From: an uncultured Prevotella sp.
GTDB taxonomy: Bacteria; Bacteroidota; Bacteroidia; Bacteroidales; Bacteroidaceae
Assembly: GCA_900541575.1 (NCBI GenBank)
Contig: UQKO01000003.1
Span: 1 to 64,000 of the forward strand
Reading direction: 5' to 3'
DNA length: 64,000 nucleotides
In this document: positions 24,693-33,659 of the stretch, one piece after another
How positions within the stretch are numbered: position 1 is the first letter of the stretch
Layout: the number at the start of each line of letters is the position of its first letter
Notes under the pieces: model-generated
Databases searched by the model: none
The model's input: only the letters and a program-made list of their open reading frames with translations
Told to the model about the DNA's origin: nothing
Translations under genes and position numbers: made by a program

Positions 24693-25904
24693 ATGATGTT
24701 CCCTTTAAAAAAGCGTAGCGTCAGATTGGTATTTATATTGTCGGCATTACTTTTGTCGGCCGCTATGCTTGTGTATTCACATCGTCTCACGCGCGACTTA
24801 TATGCCGAGGAAGTCTCAAAAATGGATGTATGGGCGCAGGCCATGAGCTCGTTGACAACGGCTGATGAGTCGACAGATTTGAATCTCGTTTTAAAGGTAA
24901 TCAATAGCAATCATACAATTCCTGTGGTAGTAACCGATGCTAGTGGAACTGTATTGACACAACGTAATTTGCGTCCTGAGCCTACGGGGGAAGATTCACT
25001 TGACATACTGCATCGGGTCGCGAAAGATATGAAACTTCATGGCGAAGTGATGCGAATGGAGCTAAGCCAGCATGGACAATCGTCGCCCAATTATATATAT
25101 ATATATTATAAAGAATCTTTTTTGCTGCAGCGTCTTACGATCTATCCTTATGTACAGCTCGGTGTAGTAGCTCTATTCTTTCTCATAGCTATAGCAGCTT
25201 TGCTTATTTCCAAACGTGCAGAGCAAAACCGCGTATGGGTAGGCCTCTCTCGTGAAACTGCTCATCAGTTAGGAACGCCTATATCTTCGCTAATGGCTTG
25301 GAATGAAGTATTGCGCGAAACCTATCCTGATGAAGAGATGATACAAGAAATGGAGAAAGACGTAAAGCGACTTGAACTTATTGCCGAACGTTTTTCAAAG
25401 ATAGGATCCGCTCCCGAACTAAAGGTACAGAATGTAGACGATATTGTGGCTAACGTTGCTGATTACTTTGATCGTCGCACCTCCTCTCGCGTGCACATAT
25501 CTGTAGTATTAGCTTCAACTCCCGTTTTTGCAATGGTTAATGCCCCGTTGTTTGAATGGGTGATAGAGAATATTTGCAAGAATGCCATTGATGCCATGCA
25601 GGGAATAGGTAGTTTGACGCTTCAAGTGCATTCTTTTGCTTTTGTGAAACATGGTAATCCCTACGCCCGCATTACCATCACAGATACAGGGAAGGGTATT
25701 CCTCGTAATCGATTTAAAGCAGTGTTTAAACCAGGGTTTACCACGAAAAAGCGCGGTTGGGGACTTGGCCTCTCATTGGCCAAACGCATTGTGGAGGAGT
25801 ATCATCATGGCTTGATCTACGTGCAAAGTAGTCAAGTAAACAAAGGGACAACTTTTGCGATAGAATTGAGACAGATAAGAATGGAGAACCGCGATAAAGT
25901 CTAA
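24693..25904 (+). CDS. Orphan membrane sensor histidine kinase
   Basis: A 403-residue two-transmembrane kinase. TM1 at about 11-30 and TM2 at about 152-172 enclose a periplasmic sensor of about 120 residues with no recognised fold. The kinase part has the H-box SRETAHQLGTPISSL (phospho-accepting His191), N-box ENICKNAIDAM, G1 DTGKGIP and G2 GWGLGLSLAKRIV. The AHQLGTP form of the H-box is a recurring Bacteroidetes subtype. No response regulator gene is adjacent; the partner must be elsewhere. It starts 6 bp after engB. The coding sequence for NYIYIYY (about residues 133-139) contains a (TA)7T tract. The stop codon lies inside the repeated 20-nt motif at 25901-25920. Confidence 0.9.
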   Translation: MMFPLKKRSVRLVFILSALLLSAAMLVYSHRLTRDLYAEEVSKMDVWAQAMSSLTTADESTDLNLVLKVINSNHTIPVVVTDASGTVLTQRNLRPEPTGEDSLDILHRVAKDMKLHGEVMRMELSQHGQSSPNYIYIYYKESFLLQRLTIYPYVQLGVVALFFLIAIAALLISKRAEQNRVWVGLSRETAHQLGTPISSLMAWNEVLRETYPDEEMIQEMEKDVKRLELIAERFSKIGSAPELKVQNVDDIVANVADYFDRRTSSRVHISVVLASTPVFAMVNAPLFEWVIENICKNAIDAMQGIGSLTLQVHSFAFVKHGNPYARITITDTGKGIPRNRFKAVFKPGFTTKKRGWGLGLSLAKRIVEEYHHGLIYVQSSQVNKGTTFAIELRQIRMENRDKV

Positions 25905-25920
25905 ATCCAAAAGTTGAGTT
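25901..25920 (+). repeat. 20-nt dispersed motif at the end of the kinase gene
   Basis: CTAAATCCAAAAGTTGAGTT, a near copy of 24008-24027. The TAA at 25902-25904 is the stop codon of the histidine kinase gene, so the motif covers the gene end. Confidence 0.6.
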
Positions 25921-26021
25921 TGTTAATAATATAGAGATTGGCCTCAACTCTTAATGAGGAAAAATCAAAGCATATCGAAGTGCTTATAAAGAAAAACTGC
26001 TATTAAACATATAAATGATAT

Positions 26022-26051
26022 TTTGAGTTTACAAAAATAAGCAGTAATTTG
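26022..26051 (+). promoter_or_regulatory. Possible promoter of the EF-G2 gene
   Basis: TTTG (26022-26025), 19-nt spacer, TAATTTG (26045-26051), one base shorter than TAnnTTTG. It would give a leader of about 95 nt. Tentative. Confidence 0.35.
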
Positions 26052-26150
26052 CGGCGCAAAACGAAGAAACACTTCGTGCGTTGCATTTCCTAATGGGCTT
26101 AAAGCAAGGCCAAATGAGATGCGAACTCCTTAACTTAATTCCTCAAAACC

Positions 26151-28301
26151 ATGAAAGTTTATAATTCTCACGAGATTAAAAACATTGCACTCTTAGGTAA
26201 CGATGGATCGGGTAAGACCACTCTGACGGAGTCGTTACTCTTTCATAGTGGTCAGATAAAACGTCGTGGACGCATTACTGCAAAGAATACTGTTTCCGAC
26301 TATTTTCCTGTAGAGCAAGATTATGGCTATTCTGTGTTCTCTACGGTGTTTCATACAGAATGGAAAGGAAAGAAACTCAATTTTATAGATTGTCCGGGTT
26401 CAGATGATTTTGTGGGTGCTGTGCTGACCGCGCTCAATGTGACAGACACTGCTGTGTTGCTGATTAACGGCCAATTTGGACCAGAGGTAGGCACACAAAA
26501 TCATTTCCGCTATACGGAGAAGTTACACAAGCCAGTCATTTTCCTTGTAAACCAACTCGACTCTGAGGGATGTGACTATGATGTCATTGTAGAAGAACTA
26601 CAAAGTATTTATGGCACAAAGACTGTACCAGTGCAGTATCCAATAAAAACGGGTGCTGATTTTAACGCGCTCATCGATGTTATATTGATGAAGAAACTTT
26701 CATGGGGGCCTGATGGTGGTGATCCTGTGGTAGAAGATATTCCCGCAGAGGAAATAGAAAAAGCGCAAGCCTTACACAAGGCGTTGGTAGAGGCTGCTGC
26801 TGAAAATGACGAAGGATTAATGGAAAAATTCTTCGAAACAGAACAGCTTACAGAGGATGAGATGCGCGAAGGTATTCGTAAGGGAATGGTGACGAGAAGC
26901 ATCTTCCCCGTATTCTGTGTATGCGCTTCGAAGGATATGGGCGTAGGGCGATTGATGGAATTTTTAGGCAATGTAGTTCCTTTCGTCGACGAAATGCCTG
27001 CAGTACATAATACACGTGGTGAAGAAGTAAAGCCCGATCCTAATGGACCGACTTCTATTTATTTTTTCAAGACAGGCGTTGAACCGCACATCGGTGATGT
27101 ACAATATTTCAAAGTAATGAGTGGTACAGTGCATGAGGGTGATGACTTAACAAATGCAGATCGTGGCTCAAAAGAACGCATGGCACAGATTTTTGTATGC
27201 TCTGGTGCTAATCGTGAAAAAGTAGATTCGTTGCAGGCTGGTGATATTGGTTGCACTGTAAAACTGAAAGATGTGAGAACAGGCAATACTCTGAATGGCA
27301 AAGACTGCGAGAATAAATTTAACTTTATCAAATATCCTAATCCCAAATGTTCACGTGCTATCCGTGCGGTAAACGAATCTGAAACAGAAAAGATGATGGC
27401 TGCGCTCAATCGCATGCGTCAGGAAGATCCAACCTGGGAAGTGGAACAGAGTAAGGAACTTCGACAAATTATCGTGCATGGCCAGGGTGAATTTCATCTT
27501 CGTACATTGAAGTGGCGTCTGGAAAACTTGGACAAGATTGCAGTAGAGTTTTCAGAACCACGCATACCTTATCGTGAGACAATTACTAAAGCTGCTCGAG
27601 CTGACTATCGACATAAAAAACAAAGTGGTGGCGCAGGTCAGTTTGGTGAAGTTCATTTAGTGATAGAGCCTTATAGTGATGGTATGCCTGATCCTACAGT
27701 TTATAAGTTTGGTGGACAAGAAATACGCGTGACCATCAAAGGTAAAGAAGAAATACCTTTGGAATGGGGAGGCAAGTTGGTCTTTATCAATTCCGTAGTG
27801 GGAGGTGCTATTGATGCACGTTTCATGCCAGCTATCTTGAAGGGTATTATGAGTCGGATGGAGCAAGGTCCTCTTACAGGAAGCTATGCTCGCGATGTTC
27901 GAGTTGTGGTATACGATGGGAAAATGCACCCAGTAGATTCTAATGAATTGTCGTTTATGCTTGCAGGAAGAAACGCATTCAGTCAAGCGTTCAAGGAGGC
28001 TGGACCGAAGATTCTTGAGCCTATCTATGATGTGGAAGTTTTTGTACCTGCTGAAAAGATGGGCGATGTAATGAGCGATCTGCAGGGCCGTCGAGGCTTG
28101 ATCGTAGGTATGAGTAGCGAGAATGGTTATGAAAAACTGCAAGCCAAAGTGCCATTGAAAGAAATGTCTAACTATTCTACGGCTTTGAGTTCACTTACTG
28201 GTGGGCGTGCTTCTTTTATAATGAAGTTTGCAAGCTACGAACTTGTTCCCGGAGATTTGCAGAAGAAATTGATTGAAGATCATGAAGAAGAGAAAGCATA
28301 A
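26151..28301 (+). CDS. fusA2: Elongation factor G paralogue EF-G2, probably GTPase-deficient
   Basis: A 716-residue translation-factor GTPase of EF-G length and domain order: G domain 1-280, then domains II-V (GQGEFHLRTLKWRL in domain III, GGAGQFGEVHLVIEP in domain IV, LQGRRGLIVGM in domain V). The P-loop is LLGNDGSGKTTL. Two catalytic motifs are changed: the switch II DTPGHVDF of canonical EF-G is DCPGSDDF here, replacing the catalytic histidine by Ser84, and the base-specificity NKxD is NQLD (134-137). This pattern matches the Bacteroides EF-G2 reported to support translocation without GTP hydrolysis and to be induced on carbon starvation. Tetracycline-resistance protein-like paralogues are less likely. 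It is monocistronic with a clear terminator. Confidence 0.85.
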   Translation: MKVYNSHEIKNIALLGNDGSGKTTLTESLLFHSGQIKRRGRITAKNTVSDYFPVEQDYGYSVFSTVFHTEWKGKKLNFIDCPGSDDFVGAVLTALNVTDTAVLLINGQFGPEVGTQNHFRYTEKLHKPVIFLVNQLDSEGCDYDVIVEELQSIYGTKTVPVQYPIKTGADFNALIDVILMKKLSWGPDGGDPVVEDIPAEEIEKAQALHKALVEAAAENDEGLMEKFFETEQLTEDEMREGIRKGMVTRSIFPVFCVCASKDMGVGRLMEFLGNVVPFVDEMPAVHNTRGEEVKPDPNGPTSIYFFKTGVEPHIGDVQYFKVMSGTVHEGDDLTNADRGSKERMAQIFVCSGANREKVDSLQAGDIGCTVKLKDVRTGNTLNGKDCENKFNFIKYPNPKCSRAIRAVNESETEKMMAALNRMRQEDPTWEVEQSKELRQIIVHGQGEFHLRTLKWRLENLDKIAVEFSEPRIPYRETITKAARADYRHKKQSGGAGQFGEVHLVIEPYSDGMPDPTVYKFGGQEIRVTIKGKEEIPLEWGGKLVFINSVVGGAIDARFMPAILKGIMSRMEQGPLTGSYARDVRVVVYDGKMHPVDSNELSFMLAGRNAFSQAFKEAGPKILEPIYDVEVFVPAEKMGDVMSDLQGRRGLIVGMSSENGYEKLQAKVPLKEMSNYSTALSSLTGGRASFIMKFASYELVPGDLQKKLIEDHEEEKA

Positions 28302-28351
28302 TCTCTTTGTGCCTCTAGGAATCATTCTCTATTAGAATTTAAACAAAAAAG

Positions 28352-28391
28352 AACTCGCAACTCAGATGTATAAGCGTCTGGGTTGCGAGTT
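28352..28391 (+). terminator. Terminator of fusA2
   Basis: 15-bp inverted repeat AACTCGCAACTCAGA (28352-28366) with 28377-28391, one G-U pair, 10-nt loop, followed by TTCTTT and preceded by an A-tract. About 50 bp after the stop. Confidence 0.82.
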
Positions 28392-28602
28392 TCTTTAGGA
28401 CTTTTTATAAAATACTGTAGAGTGTGTAGATGTTGATAAGATGCTGATTAATAGTGTGAATTGATTTTAATTATATGTCTTGATGTGTAATTGGAAGCAA
28501 TTCATAGCTTGTATTTTGGCACGCATTTTCGTAGTGCGTGCCAAGCGTGCACTTGAATCAATCTAGGAAAGTGGATAATGCGTGGTGCCTTGGGATCGAA
28601 AA

Positions 28603-28631
28603 AGAGGATGCGCCTAAACGACGCATCCTCT
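28603..28631 (-). terminator. Terminator of panC-panD
   Basis: 10-bp perfect stem AGAGGATGCG (28603-28612) with 28622-28631, 9-nt loop; on the minus strand it is followed by TTTTTCG. Confidence 0.82.
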
Positions 28632-28715
28632 CAAGTGTAATAAAAACGATTAAGGGGAATGAATGACTATGTATGTTGTGGGGGTTCAGCGAGTGGCTGA
28701 TGTGTGATGGCGAAG

Positions 28716-29069
28716 CTACGCTTTTAATTCATTGTTCTTTCCCTCTGGGAAAATTACCTGAGGTTTGAAAGTCTTGGCTTCGTCAGGGCTCATTTGTGCA
28801 AATGCCATGATGATGATTTCGTCGCCTACTTGAAATAAACGGGCTGCAGCGCCGTTTAGACAAATACATCCCGACTTGCGAGGACCAGCAATAATATAAG
28901 TTACAACGCGTTCACCATTCATATTGTTGACCACTTGCACTTGTTCTCCAGCCACCATACCACAAGCGTCCATAAGGTCTTGATCTATGGTAATGCTTCC
29001 CATATAATGTAGGTTGGCTTCAGTGACCACCGCACAATGAATCTTTGATTTTAGAAGTGTGAGGAGCAT
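28716..29069 (-). CDS. panD: Aspartate 1-decarboxylase proenzyme
   Basis: Makes beta-alanine from aspartate for pantothenate and CoA. 117 residues. The pyruvoyl enzyme is formed by self-cleavage between Gly24 and Ser25 in HYMGSITID; Lys9 in LLKSKIH and the downstream [20 protein letters not shown] segment are typical. The ATG at 29069 gives the standard N-terminus and leaves a 1-bp gap after panC, so the two genes are tightly coupled. Confidence 0.95.
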   Translation of the reverse strand: MLLTLLKSKIHCAVVTEANLHYMGSITIDQDLMDACGMVAGEQVQVVNNMNGERVVTYIIAGPRKSGCICLNGAAARLFQVGDEIIIMAFAQMSPDEAKTFKPQVIFPEGKNNELKA

Positions 29070-29070
29070 T

Positions 29071-29922
29071 TTATCCTTTGTATTTAATATTGTCAATGAG
29101 GCGTACAGGACGATGACCGCAATATACGGTGATACAACCAACGATATAGTCGGTGTCGTCCCATGAAGAAACAGGTTGCAAGGTTATGCCATTTACAATC
29201 TCGAAATATTCTACTTCAAGCCCTTTCGTAGCGTTTAGAGCGCCAACCACAAGATCGTGAGTTTCTTTTACAGTATGGCTCTTGGCAAATTCAACGCTCG
29301 TCTTCAGAGCTTGTGAAATGCATACGGCGGTGCGTCGTTCGTCTTCGGTGAGTAAACTATTGCGTGAACTGAGTGCCAAACCACTATCTTCGCGTACGAT
29401 GGGACAGGGGCATATTTCAAGTGGAAGTTTTAAATCTTTCACCATGGCGCGAATCACGGCAATCTGTTGAAAGTCCTTTTCTCCAAAGTAAGCACGATTG
29501 GGTTGTACCATGTAGAACAATTTGCTCACAATTTGGCATACTCCATTAAAGTGGCCTGGTCGACGCGGTCCTTCCATCACGGAGTCGATGGGGGGATATG
29601 AGAACGTGCGCGTATCGGGTTCGGGGTAAATCTCCTCTACGCTCGGCGCAAACACGTAAGTTGCTCCCAATGATTCGAGCAACTGACAGTCGGCTTCGAG
29701 TGTGCGAGGATAATTGTTTAAGTCGTTTTTATCATTGAATTGAGTGGGGTTGACGAATACGCTCACGACAGTGATATCGTTTTCGCTGACAGAACGCTTA
29801 ACCAATGAAGCGTGTCCAGCATGCAATGCTCCCATTGTAGGCACAAGGCCAATTTCTTTACCCTCTGAACGGGCAGAGGAGAGAGCTGCTTCAAGGTCTT
29901 TCTTTGTGTTGAAGACTATCAT
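29071..29922 (-). CDS. panC: Pantothenate synthetase
   Basis: Joins pantoate and beta-alanine with ATP to make pantothenate. 283 residues with [17 protein letters not shown] (HIGH-like ATP site), [19 protein letters not shown], the [17 protein letters not shown] segment and the KMSKS-like SSRNSLL loop. The ATG at 29922 starts the family N-terminus ([10 protein letters not shown]); a longer open frame upstream is not supported. panD follows after one base, so the last two steps of the pathway are encoded together. A small GCGAGG-GTTT-CCTCGC hairpin (29944-29959) lies just before the start. Confidence 0.95.
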   Translation of the reverse strand: MIVFNTKKDLEAALSSARSEGKEIGLVPTMGALHAGHASLVKRSVSENDITVVSVFVNPTQFNDKNDLNNYPRTLEADCQLLESLGATYVFAPSVEEIYPEPDTRTFSYPPIDSVMEGPRRPGHFNGVCQIVSKLFYMVQPNRAYFGEKDFQQIAVIRAMVKDLKLPLEICPCPIVREDSGLALSSRNSLLTEDERRTAVCISQALKTSVEFAKSHTVKETHDLVVGALNATKGLEVEYFEIVNGITLQPVSSWDDTDYIVGCITVYCGHRPVRLIDNIKYKG

Positions 29923-30091
29923 AATGTTTTTGGTCTTTTTAGTGCGAGGGTTTCCTCGCTTACTATAATTGGAGTGCAAAATAACACATTTATTATGAAA
30001 TAATTGGTATTGTCTGCCTTGAAATGTGCGATATTTAACACGAAGACCTTTAAAAGCCAGTGAATTTGTCCTTTTGTCTTGTTTTTTTTAG

Positions 30092-30099
30092 TAACTTTG
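30092..30099 (+). promoter_or_regulatory. Promoter -7 box for the short glycogen synthase gene
   Basis: TAACTTTG, about 100 bp before the ATG. TTTG boxes upstream are at 15 or 23 nt, neither ideal. Confidence 0.5.
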
Positions 30100-30197
30100 C
30101 ATGCGAAGAACCATTGCGCTCATGTTTAGAAGACAGTTTGTTCTTTTTTTGATAAAGGATAACAAATACATGGGCGTGACGGAAAAATATAGAAATA

Positions 30198-31016
30198 ATG
30201 AAGTCTAAGAAAGTATTGTTTATTACTCAGGAGATGACTCCTTATGTGCCCGAGAGCGTCATCGCTCTTGATGGTCGACAGTTGCCGCAAGCATTGCAAG
30301 AGAAAGGATGCGAAATTCGTACATTTATGCCTAGATGGGGCATTATCAATGAGCGCCGCAATCAGTTGCATGAGGTGATTCGTCTGTCAGGTATGAACAT
30401 TATTATTGATGACACAGATCATCCGTTGATTATTAAGGTGGCTTCCATTCAAGCTGCTCGTATGCAGGTCTACTTCATTGACAACGATGATTATTTCCAC
30501 AAGCGTGCCATGTTTGCCGATGAAAGTGGAAATGAATACGACGACAATATAGAACGTGCAATCTTCTATGCGCGTGGCGTACTCGAAACGGTAAAGAAAC
30601 TTCGTTGGTGTCCCGACTTGATTTGTTGTCAAGGTTGGATGTCGGCAGTCGTACCATTCTATATAAAAACAGCTTATCGAGAAGAACCTCCTTTTGCTGA
30701 AGCCAAGGTGGTGAGCACGCTTTATGGTGAATTGCCTGATGCCACAAAGTTGCAACGTTTTGCAGAATGTCTTGATTTCCGTAGTGCCAATGCAGAAACT
30801 CTGCAACAGGCAGGTGTGGATTTGACAAAAGCCGATAGTCTTGGACGCTTGGCTGTAGCATTCAGCGATGGCGTAATTGAGGCCGAAAGTGGCAAGCAGA
30901 ATGAATTGCTCGATTATGCAAAGCAACTCAATGTACCTGTACTCAATACTCCCGCCGAGGAGGCTAAAGCAGATGCTTATAATGCGTTCTTTGATCAAGT
31001 GCTTGGCGGAGAATAA
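30198..31016 (+). CDS. Half-length glycogen/starch synthase-like protein (GT5 N-terminal domain only)
   Basis: A 272-residue protein that matches only the first Rossmann-like domain of ADP-glucose glycogen synthases (MKSKKVLFITQEMTPYV, then DLICCQGWMSAVVPFYIKT corresponding to the HxHDW region). Full enzymes are about 480-500 residues, and the C-terminal nucleotide-binding domain is absent. The catalytic KxGGL motif near the N-terminus is replaced by VPESVIAL. It is therefore probably not a working synthase on its own; a regulatory or partner role is possible. It is not a recent truncation: the gene has a clean stop and a terminator, and I recall short versions divergent from panC in other Bacteroidales. 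Confidence 0.8.
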   Translation: MKSKKVLFITQEMTPYVPESVIALDGRQLPQALQEKGCEIRTFMPRWGIINERRNQLHEVIRLSGMNIIIDDTDHPLIIKVASIQAARMQVYFIDNDDYFHKRAMFADESGNEYDDNIERAIFYARGVLETVKKLRWCPDLICCQGWMSAVVPFYIKTAYREEPPFAEAKVVSTLYGELPDATKLQRFAECLDFRSANAETLQQAGVDLTKADSLGRLAVAFSDGVIEAESGKQNELLDYAKQLNVPVLNTPAEEAKADAYNAFFDQVLGGE

Positions 31017-31072
31017 ACATTCTAGCGTTTAGTACAGATAAATAATAGATAATTTTATTTAGTCCCCCTATA

Positions 31073-31130
31073 AAAGTCCATGTACATTCAGATGACGGAG
31101 TTGTTCCCTGAAAGCATGGACTTTATTTTT
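31073..31130 (+). terminator. Terminator after the short glycogen synthase gene
   Basis: AAAGTCCATG (31073-31082) pairs with CATGGACTTT (31115-31124); an inner TTCAG/CTGAA stem shortens the loop; ATTTTT follows. Confidence 0.75.
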
Positions 31131-31204
31131 CTAATTTGTACTTTGCAAACGATGAGCAAGATTTGCTGCGAATTGCAAGGAAAAGAATCTACAATTCATC
31201 TTTT

Positions 31205-32725
31205 ATGAAAAGATTATTCCATTCAGCATTGTGGTTGTGTGCCCTAGCTTTTGTGGCTTGCGATGACACTACTTCTAAAATAGGCTATGATGTAATGCCC
31301 GGGATTGATGGGATGACCGCAATAGATGCTGACTTTAATGTGACAAGCCGTACGATAAAGGCCGATTCTGTATATGCTGGTACAAACACATGTTATTTGG
31401 GCAGTATCAAAGATCCTGAAATGAATATTCGCACTACTTCGGGATTCCTTGCACAGTTTAATGTTCCTTCAATGAAGGCATTTCCTGCTGATAAGGGAAG
31501 AATCGTTGTTGATGAAAACGGGCAGTTGGCTGATTCGTGTGACATTCGTCTCTATATAGATAGTTTCTATGGCGATTCTCTGACCACGATGAAATTGCGC
31601 GTGCAGGAATTGAGCAAAGAGAATGTCTTGGAAGAAGATTCTGCTTATTATACGTGCATGAATGTTGATCAATTCATTGACAGAAATGGTATTGAAAAGT
31701 CTCTAACTTATACGGTGAAGGACTTAACACGCCCTGATAAAGAGACTACGGGTAAGAATTATTACCGTGAAATCATTATACGCTTGCCGAAAGAGTATGG
31801 TACGAAAATTATGAATGCCTACTATACTCATCCTGAATATTTCCAAAAACCTTATTCTTTTATAAGAAAAGTGTGCCCCGGATTTAGTTTCAAGAGTGCA
31901 GGCGGTACTGGGGTAATGGTGAAGACGTCCATGATGTCAATGAATGTGTATTTCCGCTACAAATCCCAAACAGAAGAAAGAATAGATACCGGTATGCAAC
32001 GTTTTAGTGGTACGGAAGAAGTTCTCCAAACGACGCATGTTGACAATTCATTGCCTGGAAGTCTGAGCGTGGAAGAGCTCAATGAACGACCTTGTACCTA
32101 CATCAAGTCGCCTGCTGGATTCTATACGGAATTGACACTTCCCATCAACGAACTTGAGGATGGAAAGAATGCGGATGGTACATTAGACGTAGGTGCTCAT
32201 TACAATGATAGCATTAATTTGGCAAAGATCGTGATACGTCATAAGGAAAATGGCACTACGGGTACAGTGGCATCTTCTATGCCAGTTCCCACTTATCTGC
32301 TCATGGTGCGCAAGTCGCAGATGAATTCTTTTTTCACCAATAGCAAATTGCCCGATAGCAAGCTTTCCTATTTGAGTAGCGCTTCAAGTACAAGTAGCAA
32401 CTATTACGCTTACCCCAATATCGCCTCGCTCGTTTCTTATCTCCGTGCAGAACGTGATAAGGGGGCAAGTATTGATGGAATAAAGAATATTTCTCCTGCA
32501 GAGCGCAAGGCGAAAATAGAGGAATGGGAGAAAAAGAATCCTGATTGGAATAAAGTAGTGCTCATTCCTGTTGATGTGGTTTATACAGAATCAACCTCCA
32601 TTTATGGCACGCAGAAGGTATTGCAAAGTGTGCATCCCTCGTTGGGACTTACCACTGTGCAGCTTGAGGGTGGGGTAGGGTCACCACTTCAGATGCAGGT
32701 GGTCTATAGCCGCTTCAATAAATAA
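31205..32725 (+). CDS. DUF4270 lipoprotein
   Basis: A 506-residue predicted lipoprotein. The ATG at 31205 gives a clean signal peptide (MKRLFHSALWLCALAFVAC, lipobox FVAC) followed by DDTTSKIGYDVMP, the usual start of DUF4270 proteins in this phylum. The body is beta-rich and ends in LEGGVGSPLQMQVVYSRFNK. Function is unknown; an envelope role is inferred from the lipid anchor. It lies between two terminators, about 190 bp after the short glycogen synthase gene. Confidence 0.85.
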   Translation: MKRLFHSALWLCALAFVACDDTTSKIGYDVMPGIDGMTAIDADFNVTSRTIKADSVYAGTNTCYLGSIKDPEMNIRTTSGFLAQFNVPSMKAFPADKGRIVVDENGQLADSCDIRLYIDSFYGDSLTTMKLRVQELSKENVLEEDSAYYTCMNVDQFIDRNGIEKSLTYTVKDLTRPDKETTGKNYYREIIIRLPKEYGTKIMNAYYTHPEYFQKPYSFIRKVCPGFSFKSAGGTGVMVKTSMMSMNVYFRYKSQTEERIDTGMQRFSGTEEVLQTTHVDNSLPGSLSVEELNERPCTYIKSPAGFYTELTLPINELEDGKNADGTLDVGAHYNDSINLAKIVIRHKENGTTGTVASSMPVPTYLLMVRKSQMNSFFTNSKLPDSKLSYLSSASSTSSNYYAYPNIASLVSYLRAERDKGASIDGIKNISPAERKAKIEEWEKKNPDWNKVVLIPVDVVYTESTSIYGTQKVLQSVHPSLGLTTVQLEGGVGSPLQMQVVYSRFNK

Positions 32726-32769
32726 GTTCCTAGTTACTTCGTTCTTTTAAAAACCATACACAACGTAGA

Positions 32770-32832
32770 TGCCCCATCTTGGTGTGCAAGTCTTCTATAG
32801 AATATAGAAAGATATGTCACGAAGATGGGGCA
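32770..32832 (+). terminator. Terminator of the DUF4270 gene
   Basis: TGCCCCATCTT (32770-32780) pairs with AAGATGGGGCA (32822-32832); an inner CTTCTATA/TATAGAAAG stem fills the loop; ATTTTC follows. It ends 21 bp before the next start codon. Confidence 0.75.
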
Positions 32833-32853
32833 TTTTCAGAAATACATTATAAC

Positions 32854-33588
32854 ATGAAAGTAATGCTTTTTGCCGCAGGATTGGGTACGCGCCTTCGTCC
32901 GCTAACCGATACTATGCCCAAGGCAATGGTGCCTGTTGATGGTCGCCCTTTGATTGCTATTGTAATGAACAACTTAATACGTCAGGGTGCGACGGAAATA
33001 GTGGTAAATGTTCATCATTTTGCACAGCAAATTATCGACTTTATCGCTTCTCAGAGTTGGCGCATTCCAGTAAAGATCTCCTACGAACGGGAGCAATTAC
33101 TCAATACGGGAGGAGGCCTGTTACATGCAGCACCTTTGTTCTCTGCAGATGATGCTCCCATTTTGATTCACAATGTGGATATTCTTAGCAACGCTCCCTT
33201 GCAAGATTTCTATCAGCATAATCTGCATGCAGATGCCACTTTAATGGTGAGTCAACGCGACACGCAGCGCTATTTGCTTTTCGATGACGATATGCGTCTT
33301 TGCGCTTGGACGAATATTGCTACGGGTGAAGTAAAAAGTCCGTATGAGAATGTTCAAGTGGAAAAACTCCATCGTTATGCTTTCTCTGGCATTCACATGT
33401 TCTCTCCACGTTTGTTCGCATTGATGAAAGATTGTCCTCCTGCTTTTCCTATTATGGATTTCTATTTGCAGAATTGTGCAAAAGCCGACATCCGCGGTTA
33501 TGTACAAGAAGATTTGAGTTTGCTTGATGTTGGAAAACTCAATACTTTGCATGTAGCAGAGGCTTATGTAAAGTTGTTAGGTATATAG
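32854..33588 (+). CDS. Sugar-1-phosphate nucleotidyltransferase (MurU/RmlA-like)
   Basis: A 244-residue GT-A-fold nucleotidyltransferase. Signature LFAAGLGTRLRPLTDTMPKAMVPVDGRPL binds nucleotide and metal; LNTGGGLLHAAPLF and the HNVDILSN (metal-binding D) segments follow. Length and motif match N-acetylmuramate alpha-1-phosphate uridylyltransferase (MurU), used in cell-wall recycling, but the kinase AmgK is not adjacent, so the sugar is unproven. The ATG at 32854 (MKVMLFAAG) is the family start. Confidence 0.85.
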   Translation: MKVMLFAAGLGTRLRPLTDTMPKAMVPVDGRPLIAIVMNNLIRQGATEIVVNVHHFAQQIIDFIASQSWRIPVKISYEREQLLNTGGGLLHAAPLFSADDAPILIHNVDILSNAPLQDFYQHNLHADATLMVSQRDTQRYLLFDDDMRLCAWTNIATGEVKSPYENVQVEKLHRYAFSGIHMFSPRLFALMKDCPPAFPIMDFYLQNCAKADIRGYVQEDLSLLDVGKLNTLHVAEAYVKLLGI

Positions 33589-33659
33589 GGGATTTCTATT
33601 AGTTTTGAACCCCTCCCTTTAGTCATTGATTATAAATTCTCTATGATTGAACGCTACTC

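Larger units (their letters stand above)
28302..28715. other. Intergenic region between fusA2 and panD
   Basis: 414 bp between convergent genes. It holds the fusA2 terminator (28352-28391), an extra 10-bp hairpin TTGGCACGCA/TGCGTGCCAA (28516-28525 and 28535-28544), and the panD terminator (28603-28631). No gene seen. Confidence 0.7.
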
